Counted from the stretch's first letter, positions 32,206 to 45,700 are shown. The stretch: DNA of 64,000 nucleotides from Fistularia commersonii (GCA_037954325.1 JBBMNZ010000026.1:7071501-7135500), one strand, 5' to 3'. The notes: generated by a model from the sequence alone, not told the origin. Made by a program: numbers and translations.

Positions 32206-35200
32206 TGTACGCTTGAGGTAGATGGATGGATGGATGAGTGCCAGCTCTGACGGTCTGCCTGTGTGCAGGGATGGAGGTGGCGGCAGCTCTGACAGACAAG
32301 GCCCACTCCGTGTCCATCATCGGGGTCGAGTCTGTCCCTTTCAAAAAAGCTCTCGGGGAGAAAGTAGGGAAAGCCATAATGAAGGTACGTAAGAGCGTCC
32401 AGAAATGCAGATCCTGACGGGTCCACGAGAAGGAAGACACACAGGGGAGAGTGTCGTCAGCGCTGCAAGGTGACGGGTGTAACGATGTGTGTGTGGATGT
32501 GTGTGTTGTCTTCACAGCTATTTGAAGCAAACAGAGTGAAGTTCTACATGATGAATGAGGTGTCAGAGATGATAGGCCATCATGGACAGGTATTCAGAAA
32601 GTGAGAGAAACAGCATGACTTCACACTCAGTAAGACTGTGACGGAGATGAGCAAAATATACAACCAGAAACACGAAGCCGCGGCGTCTGTAGTTCATGCG
32701 GGTCAAGGATTTTTAAGGTCTTTGTGTTTTTTTTTGCATTATTGTTATGTTTCTGGCAAAACCCAGAGGTGCCGTTAACACATATTAGATAATCAAAAAA
32801 TCAAACTGCTTTTAAGGTTTTTAATATCCCTTACTGCACCCCCGACAGCATTAACCCTGTAAAAAGATAAGATAAACTTTATTGATCCCCATGGTGAAAA
32901 TTCTTTAAAAAAAGTTTATAAATTTACTTCTCGTCAATTATTTGACTCTACTAACTTACAGAGTGATAAAAAGAGGCTAATCTCACTGCCCGAAAGAATT
33001 AAATGTATTTTTCATCAGCAATAAATACAAAAATAAATTATAAAAAAATGAATGTGTAAGATAAATAAATGAAAAATTATCTTCAAAAATATATGATATT
33101 ATATATATTTATATATATATACATAAAAAATAAAATAATATGTGATAGCTCGGTATTAGCTAATGCTAATTTGTTCGCCTAGAAATAGGACCCTTGTATT
33201 TCAACAGTATGCAAATTGCTCTGTGGCATCATTTATTTCTATTTATTTGAGTTTTTTTTTAAAAGAATACAATTTGAGTCAGGTTAATTACAAGTGTAGC
33301 TGTGTTTGTGGTAACATAAATCCCACTGAACTTTTTTTTTTTCTTCTGCTGTTTTTGGGTGACGCAGCTAAAGGAGGTGGTCCTGAAGAGCGGGAAAATC
33401 CTGCGAGCCGATGTGTGTGTCATCGGAGCAGGTGATGCCACCTGCTTTTTAAAAAAATTATTTAATCATGCGCTTTCTTTTCATCATTTTCATTCCCAAA
33501 CTATGGATCCAGCCACTTCGGATTGAGGCGAGTGAGCATCTGCGATCCCTCGTCAACTTTCTCACGTTGTTTTGGGGAAATTATTGGATATCTTGATTTT
33601 AACCCAGATTATCTACCTCTTTATGAGCCTGTGGTTCGACACCAATGGCTGCAAAAAAATGTATTTGTTATTATCAACTCAGCTGCTGGTGTTTGGCCAT
33701 TCTTCAGGCGTTCCTCCCTTGTGAATCATTTTATCACACAAAGGATTTGTGGAAATGCTCACCCTTCCAGGAATCCCTTGATTTTTCCTGCAGTGCCGCC
33801 AAGAGGTCAAATGCCTCTCCTACATCGCAAGATTTTTAACCGCACAGGCAAAATGAAATGAAAATGGCAATAATACTGCTTGCAGGAATGACAATGACTT
33901 TGCCTTTGACTGACTCGATCGATACATTGATCAATTAATTTTGTGTAATTAAGTCACCATTGGTAACAGATCAATTACTTATCATCATTAGTAGGATATG
34001 GATTTAAACATCTTTTACAAATGAATGTGTCTTGGTGACATTGATCAGGGATTTATGTAATAATGCACTTGCAGAGTAAAACTAGCATATGATTATTTAC
34101 AGAATAGTGCAATTTTTAAGATAATTTCATAATTGGAACAATATTTTTCAAACAATCCATCCTCTCACTTTCCTAGATATCCATTGGATATCCATCACAT
34201 CAGATATTATAGATATTCTAAAGTGAAAAAAAAAAAGTTTTAAATTGCTGCCTGTATTTTACTTTCATTATTTTACAGTTCACATTAAAAAAAGAATCTG
34301 CATGTGTTTCATGTGTTCGAATTTTTTCCCTCCTTTTATGGAGAAACTTAAATTATAGCCTGGTGGCTGCGTCGTTAAATTCAATCACGCATCACATAAA
34401 TGTAATTTCATACATTTGTCACTTTGTAAAAGCATTACTTAATGACAGCTCTGTATTTATACTTATATGTATATCATATAGTATAATTTATATTTAAACG
34501 CAACAACTTATCACATTAATTTATGTGTATCTGTTATAAAGTGGCGAACACCTGTAGACTCTGCTGGTTCTCCGTCTGCAGGCCGTGTTCCCGCAACGGG
34601 TTTCTTGAGGCAGAGCGGAATCCACGTGGACTCCAAGGGCTTCGTTACGGTGAACAAGGTATTCTCCGAAAGGCGTCTGCAGCTGCCGGGCTGCGAGATT
34701 TCTTTTCTTGTGATTCTTCCAAACCTCTCTCAGATGATGCAGACCAATGTGGATGGGGTGTTTGCCGGAGGAGACGTGGCGATGTTTCCATTTCCGCTGC
34801 GCAATAATAAGAAGGTGAACATCCCTCACTGGCAAATGGCTCATGTCCACGGTGAGTGGGTTGACACTCTTTCGGGGGGGTCGGGCGTGGGTTGGGTGGG
34901 TCGTAGGCATGTTTGACGCGTTCAAATGTCTCGACAGGAAGAATAGCCGCTCTCAGCATGATGGGCAGATTCACCGAGATCAAAACTGTGCCTTACTTTT
35001 GGTCGGCCATGTTTGGAAAGACCATACGCTACGCAGGTATGTTGGTGTTTCTGTGACCTGGTTACTTCCTTTCCTAACTCAAAGGACGTGGAAGAATTTT
35101 TTTTTTGTGGTATCCAGTATCATATTCAATTCTGTAAAGTGATGAAAATTTAGATAATTTGTATATTTATATATAAGTTTTCTGAGTTGTTTTTACGTAT

Positions 35201-36830
35201 TTTCTATTAAAGGTTACGGAGATGGATTTGATGACGTCATCATACAAGGGGATCTGGATGAACTGAGATTTGTTGCATTTTATACAAAGTAAGTACAATC
35301 ATGTCACTGCATCACACGCCGACATGCATTATTTTCTTATATTATTTTTGAGAAAGCTGCCTCTTGTGTTAAAAAAAAAAAACGCTGCATGGATAATTTA
35401 TATTTGGATTTTGACTATTTTTTCTGGTAACCGTTGCAACAAACAAAAAAAAAAATCAAACAAAAAAATAAAATAGGGCATTGAGACGCCTGAATCCACA
35501 ACAAAACCACAACAATGTATCAATTAAAACAGGTATCTTCGACTATTCATTCTCTTATTTGCACAAATGGATTTTAATTTAATTCAACCATATAATTTCA
35601 CCCTGCAGGATACTTACAGATACATATACCGAGGCATCTGCAGGAATATATTCATCCTTTAATTTGCCAGCCATCCATGGAATGGCCTTGTATACATATA
35701 TATACAAATATATATTATGATTGCGCTTTACATTTCCACTGTGTTCCAATGGCCTTCTCTGTTCCGTCTATAGGGGAGAGGAGGTGGTGGCCGTTGCCAG
35801 CATGAACTATGATCCCATTGTATCCCGAGTGGCAGAGGTCTTAGGATCCGGAAAGACGATTAAAAAGCGAGATGTGGAGTAAGTCTCCGTCCAAGATTTA
35901 AAGCTGGTCATGATTACAAAGGCCTTTATGTCCTGTAAAGTTTTTTTTCTGACTTTTACTGTGAACAAAACAAAGCCAAGAAAAAAATGACATGGGTTGG
36001 AAAGCTTACGACTTTGACCACGTGGAAGGTATTACAAAAGCCAAGTTAGTTGATTTATTCTTTTTCAGAGGAGTGATGTGAATTGTGTTTTGCTTATACG
36101 ATTGATGGAAATGATTTGTTGAGTTAACTCCGAGCAGGATTAACTTCAGCAGCAGTATTTGGCAAATTACTGACCTTATATATCAAGGCTTTAGTATTTT
36201 TAGCGAAAAATAATTACTAGTTCACTCACTAATAATTATTAGTGAATGATAATTTCATAATATTCTTAAAATGTGCTTTCACATGTTTCTTACAGGATTA
36301 ACAGTGCTTTAAATGTGTCAGATTTATGTGAATGATTGATTACTATTATTAACCTTTAAACTCAGGGGTTTTATTTCAAGGCGGCCTTTCTACGGGTTAA
36401 AGTGACAGAACGCAAGTGGCAAAAAATAATTTTTCAATGCAACTCGACAGACACTCAATTAACTTAAAAAAAAAAAAAAATCTCCCACGGCTTGATTTAA
36501 AAGGTTTGGCAAAGATTATTATTACTATTATTATTATTATTATTATCATTGTTGTTGTTGTTTTTATCATTTTTATTATTATTATTATTGTTGGGTAACT
36601 TGGATTTTTTTTTTTTGGATGTTGATTTATTAATCCAGTTTGTAGTGTTTCATATTTTTTTATTGTCATATTCAAATGATTTTGGTGAGTTAAAAGCAGC
36701 CTCACTCTTACTCTACCGCCTCTCGCCAGTCCAGTGTGGTAACAGTTGATTCACAGTTGAGTCTGACGGCTGCTTTCGGCGTTGCAGGACGGGAGACATA
36801 TCGTGGTTGATCGATAAAGGCTCACAATGA
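26627..36830 (+). CDS. aifm3: apoptosis-inducing factor 3 (Rieske plus FAD/NAD oxidoreductase)
   Basis: AIFM3 (AIFL) is a flavoprotein reported at mitochondria and able to trigger caspase-dependent death when overexpressed. Nineteen coding exons agree in phase: 26627-26657, 28852-29065, 30111-30220, 30309-30418, 30512-30556, 30661-30757, 30852-30964, 31144-31230, 31374-31465, 31550-31680, 32269-32384, 32518-32589, 33368-33431, 34582-34658, 34734-34851, 34938-35036, 35213-35288, 35774-35878, 36788-36830. They give 599 residues (human 605). The N-terminus MGGCFSKPKP fits N-myristoylation. The Rieske ligands are Cys-Pro-His (KCPHYGAPL) and CPWHGACF at about 110-135. The FAD motif is GSGPAGL (about 200). 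The NAD motif reads GTSFVG (about 338), with Ser in place of the middle Gly. FAGGD, PHWQMAH and YGDGFDDVIIQGDL are typical. AATAAA lies near 37389. Confidence 0.97.
26658..28851 (+). other. aifm3 intron 1 (coding-side)
   Basis: Intron of 2.2 kb. The first third is dominated by an AT-rich compound microsatellite (listed separately). The rest is AT-rich unique-looking sequence with an (ATAAA)n run at about 28427-28455. No exon is seen. Confidence 0.6.
26836..27180. repeat. compound AT-rich microsatellite
   Basis: About 340 bases of (TA)n, (TATG)n, (AATATT)n and (ATAC)n blocks, largely self-complementary and so able to form cruciforms. Lies in aifm3 intron 1. Confidence 0.9.
29204..29840. repeat. 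minisatellite of about 150-bp units in aifm3 intron 2
   Basis: Four diverged copies start near 29204, 29373, 29520 and 29672. Each has a variable head of short gaatcagtga sub-repeats, then gcagctgactggaaacattc, a gtgtcaaagcacggctatgt block and a aaattagctgaaagacta block. The first copy is split from the second by a LINE-type tail (29304-29372). Confidence 0.85.
29304..29372 (+). mobile_element. LINE/SINE 3'-tail insertion inside the minisatellite
   Basis: The block with acaatttccttcgggataaa, then taaagttgctc and a (TTCTTC)n tail, is shared with a second copy at about 60060-60111. It resembles the 3' end of a fish retroposon with a simple-repeat tail. It interrupts the first minisatellite unit. 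Confidence 0.6.
30419..30511 (+). other. stop-free 93-bp intron in aifm3
   Basis: This intron is 31 codons long in the frame of the flanking exons and contains no stop. Retaining it would insert 31 residues between the Rieske core and the following beta strand. Confidence 0.75.
31766..32236. repeat. (GGAT)n/(GATA)n compound microsatellite in aifm3 intron 10
   Basis: About 470 bases of GGAT, GATA and variants fill most of the intron, with two pure (GATA)n cores at about 31920-31984 and 32120-32204. It ends some 30 bases before the acceptor at 32268. The long Ser-Ile-Tyr-Leu frame on the minus strand is an artefact of this repeat. Confidence 0.95.
32868..33010 (-). mobile_element. LINE/SINE 3'-end remnant
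   Basis: Read on the minus strand it ends with atggggatcaataaagttta and a (TCTTA)n tail, a common fish retroposon 3' end. Lies in aifm3 intron 12 (32590-33367). Family unassigned. Confidence 0.5.
33432..34581 (+). other. aifm3 intron 13
   Basis: An 1150-base intron between the GAG and RVPATG parts of aifm3. AT-rich; open frames near 33523-33861 have no recognisable family. Nothing else is seen. Confidence 0.6.
35879..36787 (+). other. aifm3 last intron with (TTA)n repeat
   Basis: A 909-base AT-rich intron. It holds an A run at about 36466-36480 and a (TTA)n/(GTT)n run at about 36519-36592. No exon is seen. Confidence 0.65.
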
Positions 36831-37355
36831 CTTCCCAGCCGGACGGCGATGGGGATCGAACCAAAAGTGCACTGGACATCTCAGATATGGGACTGTCGTT
36901 GTGCTGAGACGCTGAGTGGCAGAGAACTCACACACACACACACACTCACACACGCGCTTGAGGTCACGACCCAAGGACCGTGTCCGACGTCTCTCAGTCC
37001 GAAACTTGGGATCTTCAACGAGAGACTCCTTGAAAAGACTGGACTGCGCTGGTGGGACTTGCGTGATCAAAGTTGTCACGTTTCACAACAAAGCAATATC
37101 GGATTAAGTCTCTGCGCTGATGCAAGATGTATTTACCTGTAGAATTTGTTCATAAGAAGCCATGGGTGGGCAATGGCATTATTTTCTACTAATAACATTG
37201 TACATACCTATAATCCTGAATGCACTGTAACAAAATAGGAAAATACACTGAAGATGAATTTCTAGCCAAATTCGAGTAACAGATTTAACTGTATGCTTGC
37301 ATACAAACCTTGAATCTGCATGACATAATTTAGAAGCAAGCGCCCCCAAACAGGA

Positions 37356-37387
<32 letters not shown>

Positions 37388-39737
37388 CAATAAACAAAAG
37401 TTATATAAGACAAATGACAGAAGCCCCCTGACTGCTCAGACACAAGAGACAAGCTTTAATTTATCGTGATTTGCAACTATTAGGATAAAATCTTTTTCCT
37501 GCTGGTTGCTTTGCTAGTAGATCGCACAAGTAAAATTCCTTTTTATTTAATTCTGTACTAATGCCTGCACAATGAAATCACATATTTTCTAACAAATGGA
37601 TGTCACCCTTTTTAAATGAATGCAAAAGTTTGCGCTCGTGGTTATTTTTGATAGCTGTCACCTTCATAGGGTTGTTTTGTTACTAACTCAGGGAACTGAG
37701 GTTTATGGCCTGGGGGCACCGACACCTTCTGCAAGCAGAAATGAATTTGTCGCTTTAATATATTCCCAGTTATTGCTATTTCACCGTGGCATTCAGACAG
37801 GCTTGTAATGTACTTCGGGGGTAAAAGTTGATGCTCATCTGCATCCTGGTGCGCTGAACATCCCAAAATACTTGATCCCTGACACGTGTCGCAGTGTTTT
37901 AAAAAGGTATTGTCATTCCTACAAAGCAACCTGGATTGCATTTTTTTATCTTTAAAAATAAAAGTCTTGCAACAATAAGCACTGACTGCTGTACTGAAAA
38001 CTTCATAATCTTAATTTCTCTTAATTCTTTGTACATTTTTGCCTTGAATATCCAGGAAAGAAAAAACAGGTGGTGGAAAAGTCGGTATAAAAATCTTTTA
38101 ATGATTCATCAAGGAAAAACAGTCTAGTATTCCTGTTCAGAACCGATTATTAAGAAAATCAGTCCACTTCTTGATTCATTATTTTGATTTCAAGCAATAA
38201 AAGCAATTGGAAAATTACATGACAAAAATTATTCCCGCAATTGACAACTTTGTAGATGTAATATCCCATGAATAAATTAAAAATAAAAATCCCCCAACGG
38301 TGCACTGAATACGCTAACAACAATATTGTGTGTTATATTTGTCTCTATAAGAAAAATAGCATTATCTGCTCCAGTTCTGCGGGTTTTACTCAGCCCTTAT
38401 TATGATTTCACGCATCTCATACAAAAAAACAACACTTCATTCAAATATGAAGAAGTTGGACTAACGGTGAAGATTTTACAAAAAATCTTGTCATCAGAGA
38501 TTTTGAGTTGGATGGATTAACAAATAAGGATAAGGAGTACAAGCACTATACTACATCCAGAGGCCAGATCTGTAAATACTGTGCAGAAATTGCAATTAAA
38601 AAAAAGAAAATGAACACGGGACATAGTGATGCAATGACAATGCACATTTGTTGTGCACACAAAGGGCCTGGCATCAGAGAAACAATAGAGAACGCCAATA
38701 AAAGTGATATTATTGTAAGATGTCATGTCTAATTCGGGATAAAGCAGGTTTCCAGTGTAAAGGTATATGATACTATTTGATGTCACATGATCACAAGCTC
38801 AAGGTAAAGTTTGCAATTAATTTTAGCATATTGCTTTATTTAAAAATGCCATGGGTTGACATGGATTTATAAAACGGACTGAGTACAACACTGGGTTTTA
38901 AAATAGGCCGAGGGCGGGTTCACGTATTTGTGTCTTTCGGCTCGTGCCACATTCAACACATTAAATCCACCCGGATCTGGCCTCTGGGGATAAAATCCAT
39001 GGCAGTGTCAGATTTGACTGATGAACTTTAAACACTATCAAAACATGAACTGACATTTATGTTAATACTATGTCATGATGGCAGGACCACTCTCTCTCGC
39101 ACACACACACACACACACACATTTATATATATCTATACACACACATACATGATATCAATCACACAAAACATCTAATGGCAGGATAGAAACTTGGGTTATG
39201 TCTTGCTGGTATCAAAAGACCTGAATTATTCACATTAATGCCCAAGTATGATCACAGCATGGTTCTCCTGAAACTACAGGTGGCGAAAAAAAACGTCAAG
39301 TCACAACCTCAAACACTCGGGTGCGCTGAGGGCCAGGAGCCTGGCAGTGTGTTAAGAGCAGGAACAAAAAAAAAAAAAAAAAAAAAAAAAACGACATAAA
39401 AACGTTTCGCTTTTGGAAAATTAGCTAAGTACCTTTCAAGGAAATGAGGAGAAAAATAATCCCATTTGTAAACAACCCTGCTAATATTGATACCACAATC
39501 ACATTCGACTAAGTCATAAGTTGGTATCAAATAACACCGAAAGGCACTGTCAGGTTTGACTCTGCGGGTGATGCTAGTCTTTCCCGCTCTCCTGAAAACA
39601 GAAACTACCGATGGTCTGGCGGATGATTGTCTTTAGCATTGCAGACGACAAACGAATTGCTGCAGGCATTAGCGTCTTCTCAAGAGAACAGGCTCCGTCA
39701 AAGTCCTTTCAGTCCGACGTCTCCAGCCTGCGCCGGG
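36831..39737. other. convergent 3' flanks of aifm3 and the GTPase gene
   Basis: The two genes face each other and share this 2.9-kb region. It holds a T run at 37359-37378, AATAAA near 37389 for aifm3, a (CA)n at about 39097-39120 and an A run at about 39366-39390. Open frames at 38326-38732 are not recognisable. No gene is supported. Confidence 0.55.
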
Positions 39738-42700
39738 TCAGAGGTCGTATTCTGCTGCGCACTCCTGGAGGTACGTTTCGTACAGCTTACCCTGCAGAGG
39801 AGGGATATCCCGTGTAAGATTTTAGAAAATCTTATTGTGACGCAAAGTTATTCCCCCAGAAGTTGCCTAAAAAATGTTAATAGATTTTAAAATATAGAAC
39901 TATAAAGCTGGAGGGTGTATTTAATCCATTTAAACCTTTTAAATTGAAAAAAAAAAAAAAAAGAGAAGTGGAAATATTCCAACCTTCTTGGTTTTTACAA
40001 TGTCCCGAACATAATCGCTGTACTCCTTCATCGTCCTCTTTTCCTTCTTGGTCAGGGTTTTATTCCTTTGGCTGCGGAAAAAGCCACACGCGGTGTTAAC
40101 CGAGAATTTGCGCTGACGTTTTCGGCGACGGTTACCGTGTAGTTACTGTGTAGCACTTACCGTGAGAAGTACTTTGCTAAGAAAAGCAGAAGGTAGCAAA
40201 AACCGCCGAAAACAATCACAGACACAACTTGTCCGTCTTCTGGTAGCCAATCCCAAAAAAACATCACAATTGCCTGAGAAAGACAGAAATGTTGATGGGG
40301 TAGTCGGATTAGAAACGCTGAAAATATGGGAACGGCAGCTGACGGTTTGTTTATGACTTACAGAGAGGAGAAGGAGTGTTTGAGACGCCCCCTCCCCCAA
40401 CAGGACGTCGAGTTGCTCCTTGGAAACGGTGTTCACGATGAAGCTGAGGATAAAGACGAGGGGAAGGAACACCCCAAAAGCGCCACAGATGAATGAACGG
40501 AGACATGCGCGTCTGTTGTGAGTCCCGTCAGCCCTGTGAATGGGCAAAAAGAGAACTTTGTGATCGCATGTTCGGCATATTGGAAAGCTCTCAAAATGTC
40601 ATTTTTGCATTTTGGGGAGCTTTAAAAGCAGAGTAGAACTCACAGCTCACCTGTCCTGTTCTAGCCTGCTGCTGATGGTCGAGCAAATTAAGTCACAATC
40701 CTTCTCCAGCTGATCCAATGTCTTCTGAACCGCCTGGCTGATGGTCTTCTCAATGGTCTGACACACACTATCGATCTGGTTCACGCAGCGGCTGGGCTAG
40801 ACCAGACAGGCTTGTTAGTGTAAAAAATGCAACTGGGGGGGGAAAAAAAAAAAGAAATCTCGAGCTATTCTCACTATTCTAACGGTGAGCCGCGTGTGGT
40901 TCGCTAGATACGGGGCCGCCCGTAGTGGCTGTAGATCACGAGCTAGCGCAGCAGTCATTCATTGCTGGGGCTGCTACTTGTCAAGTGTGCTTGATCAGTG
41001 CTCTTAATTTACAACTCGCCGCTCCCTCTAAAGGGGAGGGGAGAAGGGTTTTACCTCACACAAGCCTTTTTTTTTTTTCCCCCCACCATGGCCATCAATA
41101 TCCTCAAGACGCAGAATCGAGAACTCAGTCTATGATGATTAATGTTACACCTCAAGGTTGCCTGAGGCCTTTAAAATCTGACCCTGAGATGAATCTTGAT
41201 CCAGAAATTTATTAAGTCTTGGATCCTTTTGCCATTTTCAGGGGGATTTGGGTATTTTTACAACTAAGCTCATTATAAGGACTTCACAAACGTGTACTTC
41301 TTGGTGTTCACTGAACGGACTCGATTATACAAATCATTTTCCAGTTTCATACAATAATACCCGCTAGTATTTAAAATGCATCGGAAAAGGACTGCTTGCC
41401 ACTGTGCAATTATAGAAAAAGGCATATCAATGAGTGATTTTGTGTAGAAGATTGACTGGAATCTGACTTTTCAGGCAGAAATAATAATTTTAATTTTTTT
41501 TTATTCCCCCTTATTCCTGTGCAGATTTTTTTTTAATGTTCTTGCAAACAAAAGCGCAGATATAAAATTTGATGGTATGTAATGCCAGATCCTACAGAGA
41601 CGACGCAGATCGCTGCATTTCTGGTTGTCATGCAAACAATGTGCTCGGAAATAACAGAAATGAATATGTTTTTACCTTCTGAGGGTTTGGAATATATATC
41701 GTGGGCATTTCGAAGCCACATTTGTTCAGACCTGGACGGCGACACAGTTCCTGGACAATTTGCATCATCACTCTCTGCAAAAAAAAAAAAAAAAACACCA
41801 AGCATCCGTTATTACTATTTCTGCAGGTGCCACTTTTTTTTTTGTTTTTATTTTTTCCAAAATTGATACCCCCTTACCTGTCGGTCCGTCTCCTTCCCAG
41901 CTTCGTCCGCCTTACTGAGGTAGAACTTGAGTTTGTCGCCGCACTTCTCACTCAGGTTCTCCACGATGTTGAGTGTGCGTTTGCATAACGCCTGACCCAT
42001 TGGGTCAAAGAACACAAATATCAAGTCGGACTGCTCTCCTGCACAGAAGCGCGCCGTACATTATAGAAACGCCACATAACTTATAGGGAGACCGTGAACT
42101 TGGGCGCTGTAGACGTACCCAACCAGGTGATGGCGCTGTTGACATTAAAAGGGTAGATCATGTCTCCATCCACCAAACCTGGCGTGTCCACAAATGTCAC
42201 AAGGCTGAACTTCTTCTGCTTTGAGGTGGAGATCTCGGAAGATAGATAGTCCATGACACCTAGAATATACAAAGACTGCGTGTGTGTAAAGGTGTCTCAG
42301 TCATGACATGTTGGAGGGAAGAAAAGCTGGTAAACAAGGTGAATCCCTGCAGGACAGTGTCACCTTTAATGGCTACTCTGTGTGTGACGGGAGACCTGCA
42401 GTAGAGTCAATACTCGGAAACCCGAGGGACGCCGTTGACACTTGACAATATTTTCTATTTTCTATGAATCTGCACTGAGCTGTGAAGATGTCTGGAATGG
42501 GCTAGATGACGATATCCGCGTGCAAACACATATGCTGGAAAAAAGGCAGAATTCATTGGTAGTTTGAATTTAAATTCTATAAAAAAGTCCCCAAAGTAAA
42601 CAAACAGCCACACCCTCACACATTTAACTTCACGCACATTAAAAGACTGGTTAGGTCACAGTCTTTCCACCGTCCCCTCTGCGGAGAGGTCTGTTGTCAT

Positions 42701-45700
42701 GGTTACACACAACAGCTCTTCAACTGGCAGCTTTAGCATGGGGCGTGGGACATAAAGCTAGCCAGTGAAGAACGACTGTGAGGCAACGCACTGTGAGGTT
42801 TCGGATATAACCCCCGGCCACGAGCCCCAGAACAGGATGACTATTGAGACAAACCCAACGATTGACAAATCAAACCCCCAACCCCAACACACACACACAC
42901 TCATGCTGACACACACATGCACGCACACACACAGGATCACACTGAGCCATTTCATTGGAAGAGGCAGGTGTTGCAGCCAGGACAAATCACATCTTTGTGC
43001 TGCAAAGAGCAAAGAGCAAAAGCCCCTGCTGCTGTGCCATATTAGCATTCCCTTCTGTTTCCTCTATCAGAACGGCCACAATATCAATATATCAACCTGC
43101 TATCACACATTTAAGATTCACAACACTCCGAGCCTTTCGCGTGATGCACAAACGTGACAGGATGATTGTGGCTCTCCGCCGCATTACATTAGTGCACAGA
43201 GAAATCGCCAGGCCGCTTTAGGTCGGATCTTTTTTTTTTTTTTTTTTTTGGAACAGCCGGTCCCGTGTTTTCTGGATGATCACACACGCGTGCATTGCCC
43301 ATGACGTCCAAAAATCGGAAAAACGATACGACTTGTTTTTTTTTTAAATGGGTGCGTCAAAGCATGCTCCTAAATAGAAAGTGCATCGAAACCCACGGGA
43401 GCGACAGAAGGGAGCCCAGAGCAAAGCTCGCAGATATGTGCTAACTTCTGCGAGGCACTGTAACTGAGACGGCAACACGGGAGACAACCGTCCATGAGGA
43501 AAAGGGCAAGAGCTGCAATTGGGCTGCAAGACTCTTAAAGAAAAAAAAAAAAAAAAAAAAAGTACTTCTTGAACTAAATGGGTCAAACTTAAAACAGTGC
43601 ACATATGTCACGAGGATATTATTCACACGCAGCTACAAAACTAACAATAATTCAGCCGTCATTTCTGGACACAAGGTTGATGAGATGAAAACAAAACAGT
43701 TCAACGTCCTTAATAATGTTAGGAAGTATCTCAAAGCATCTCTCACAGAAAACCAAAGTGTATAATCAGCCGCTACCCCCACATGAAGATATAGGTTGTG
43801 TTTCTGATGAGTCATCCTCGACTGCCGTGATACGTAAACAAATGCGGAGTACTTCCAGAGATGGCGATGAAGTTAAAATACAAGCCTGCTTGTATTCCAG
43901 AGCGGATGCGTCGGTTTTCCGTGAGTCTCGGGCCTGCCGGAGCGGAGCCGTCGGCTGCTGGAGTCGACTCCGCTTGTCTCTCTAACGGCTGTGACATTTC
44001 TCGGCAGCTCCTCCTGACTCCACCGCACTGCTGTCGATGGGGCGTGTGACTCACGCCATACCGTGAGCGCACCAGTCCGCACCCAGTGAACCCTTATTCT
44101 CCACACATCATCGGTGCGTACACATACATTACCGCCCCCCCCCGCTCCTGAAAGCCACTGCCCCCACAGCAGGCACACCCAGACTTTCTCCACCACCACC
44201 TCTCCACCCGGAGGATCCAGACCACTACTGACGCATGGACTTCAGACTATTGTCTTCAAACAATACGCTATGAATTAGATCCCCTCCTTCTATGTGTGCC
44301 CTAAATCTCCACTCTTTCATCTCAGATACAAATGGCTCAGCTGTGACGACGTGTGGAGAGAAGGTGACAGGTCTGATTAATACGAGGACAAGCTTGACCC
44401 AAATTTGACTGGTTATGTCGTGATGATGTGGCATCACGCGCTAATGTCGCGGGGCGAAAATCGCAAAAAGACACTCATAAGCTTCGATAATCACAGTATC
44501 CCCTATTAACTTAAATAGCATGACAACCAGATACTTTTCTTTAAAAAAAAAAAAAAAAAAAAAAGCAAACCCTTGAAGTTATCAGTAATAAATAAATTAG
44601 ATATATGCATTTAGATTACCCCCCGCTCACCCCCACCCAAAAGAAAAAATATTCCTGGAGCACAACCATAACCCTCTGAGGAGCCAATCTCTGGCAGCAG
44701 CTCATGATTTCATTCATCTCCTGCTCAGTATTCCTATGTTCCTGTTACACTAATGCCATTTAATGTTTTCGTAACTATCGCGGCATTGAGCAGGACTCAC
44801 ACGAGAACACGTGCGTGCCCCCGCCTGCATGCTCCGCAACAGCCGTCATGTGCGTTCCAGGTTTTCGTTATTGGGATCGAAGGTGATAAGACCGGAAGCG
44901 AAGGCTGCAGTGCAGAACTTAGCATGTGACATAAGCAAAGAGTGTCATTCTGGTGTTATTTCGGTTGTATAGGCACCGAGAGGCGAACGGATTATTTGAA
45001 AGGACGGCATGTATTGGATATTTTTTTTAGATATTTATAAATGACTCGTGTGAAGTGCCACATAAGTGCATGGTCAAAGTCTGCATTCGCAAAGACCTTG
45101 ACATTGTGACTAAATAAATTCAGGAACAGCACCAGCATCATGTGTTATTTTATAGGCGGTGAACAAGTAAAAAACGACTTACCTTTGAACTCGAGAAGTG
45201 GTCGAAAGTGAGGGTAGAGATGTAACGTTGCATTCCCCTAAGAAAAAGGAAGAGAGAAAATGAGAGAACGAGCCAGATCAATATTACTCTCCAGATTTCC
45301 CTGAGCCCTCAACCCTCTCCAACGTCTGCACTCTTTGTGCTGCAGACTCTGTCTCGGCATCAGCGGCTGTGCTGCAGCCCCGGTGCGCTCGCTTTAAGAC
45401 CATCCCATACATCCCAGTTAATCCCCCCCAGCCTGCAATCCCGCACCCGCAAATACATTATTCATCTTCATCACAGCGGGATACGTACAGAGAGTCAAGT
45501 GTCTCAGGAGCCGTGTCGGAATTTAGCAAAGACACCAAATAGTGTGTTTCTACTGGGTATTCCTTGTGTTGCAGGGACGATAACCAGTTTAGACAGGTAC
45601 CCTTTTTTGAGGAACATGTGAAGTCACTTACTCTGTTTGTACAGAGCTTTTGGTCAGAACATTGTGCAAAATGAGAAATACCTCATTTATGTGCTGATGT

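Noticed and set aside
31751..32530. 259-codon minus-strand frame of Ser-Ile-Tyr-Leu repeats
   Set aside because: Produced by the GGAT/GATA microsatellite, which has no stops in some frames.
38326..38732. Two adjoining open frames, considered as a transposase piece
   Set aside because: No zinc-finger or transposase motif beyond chance Cys/His pairs.
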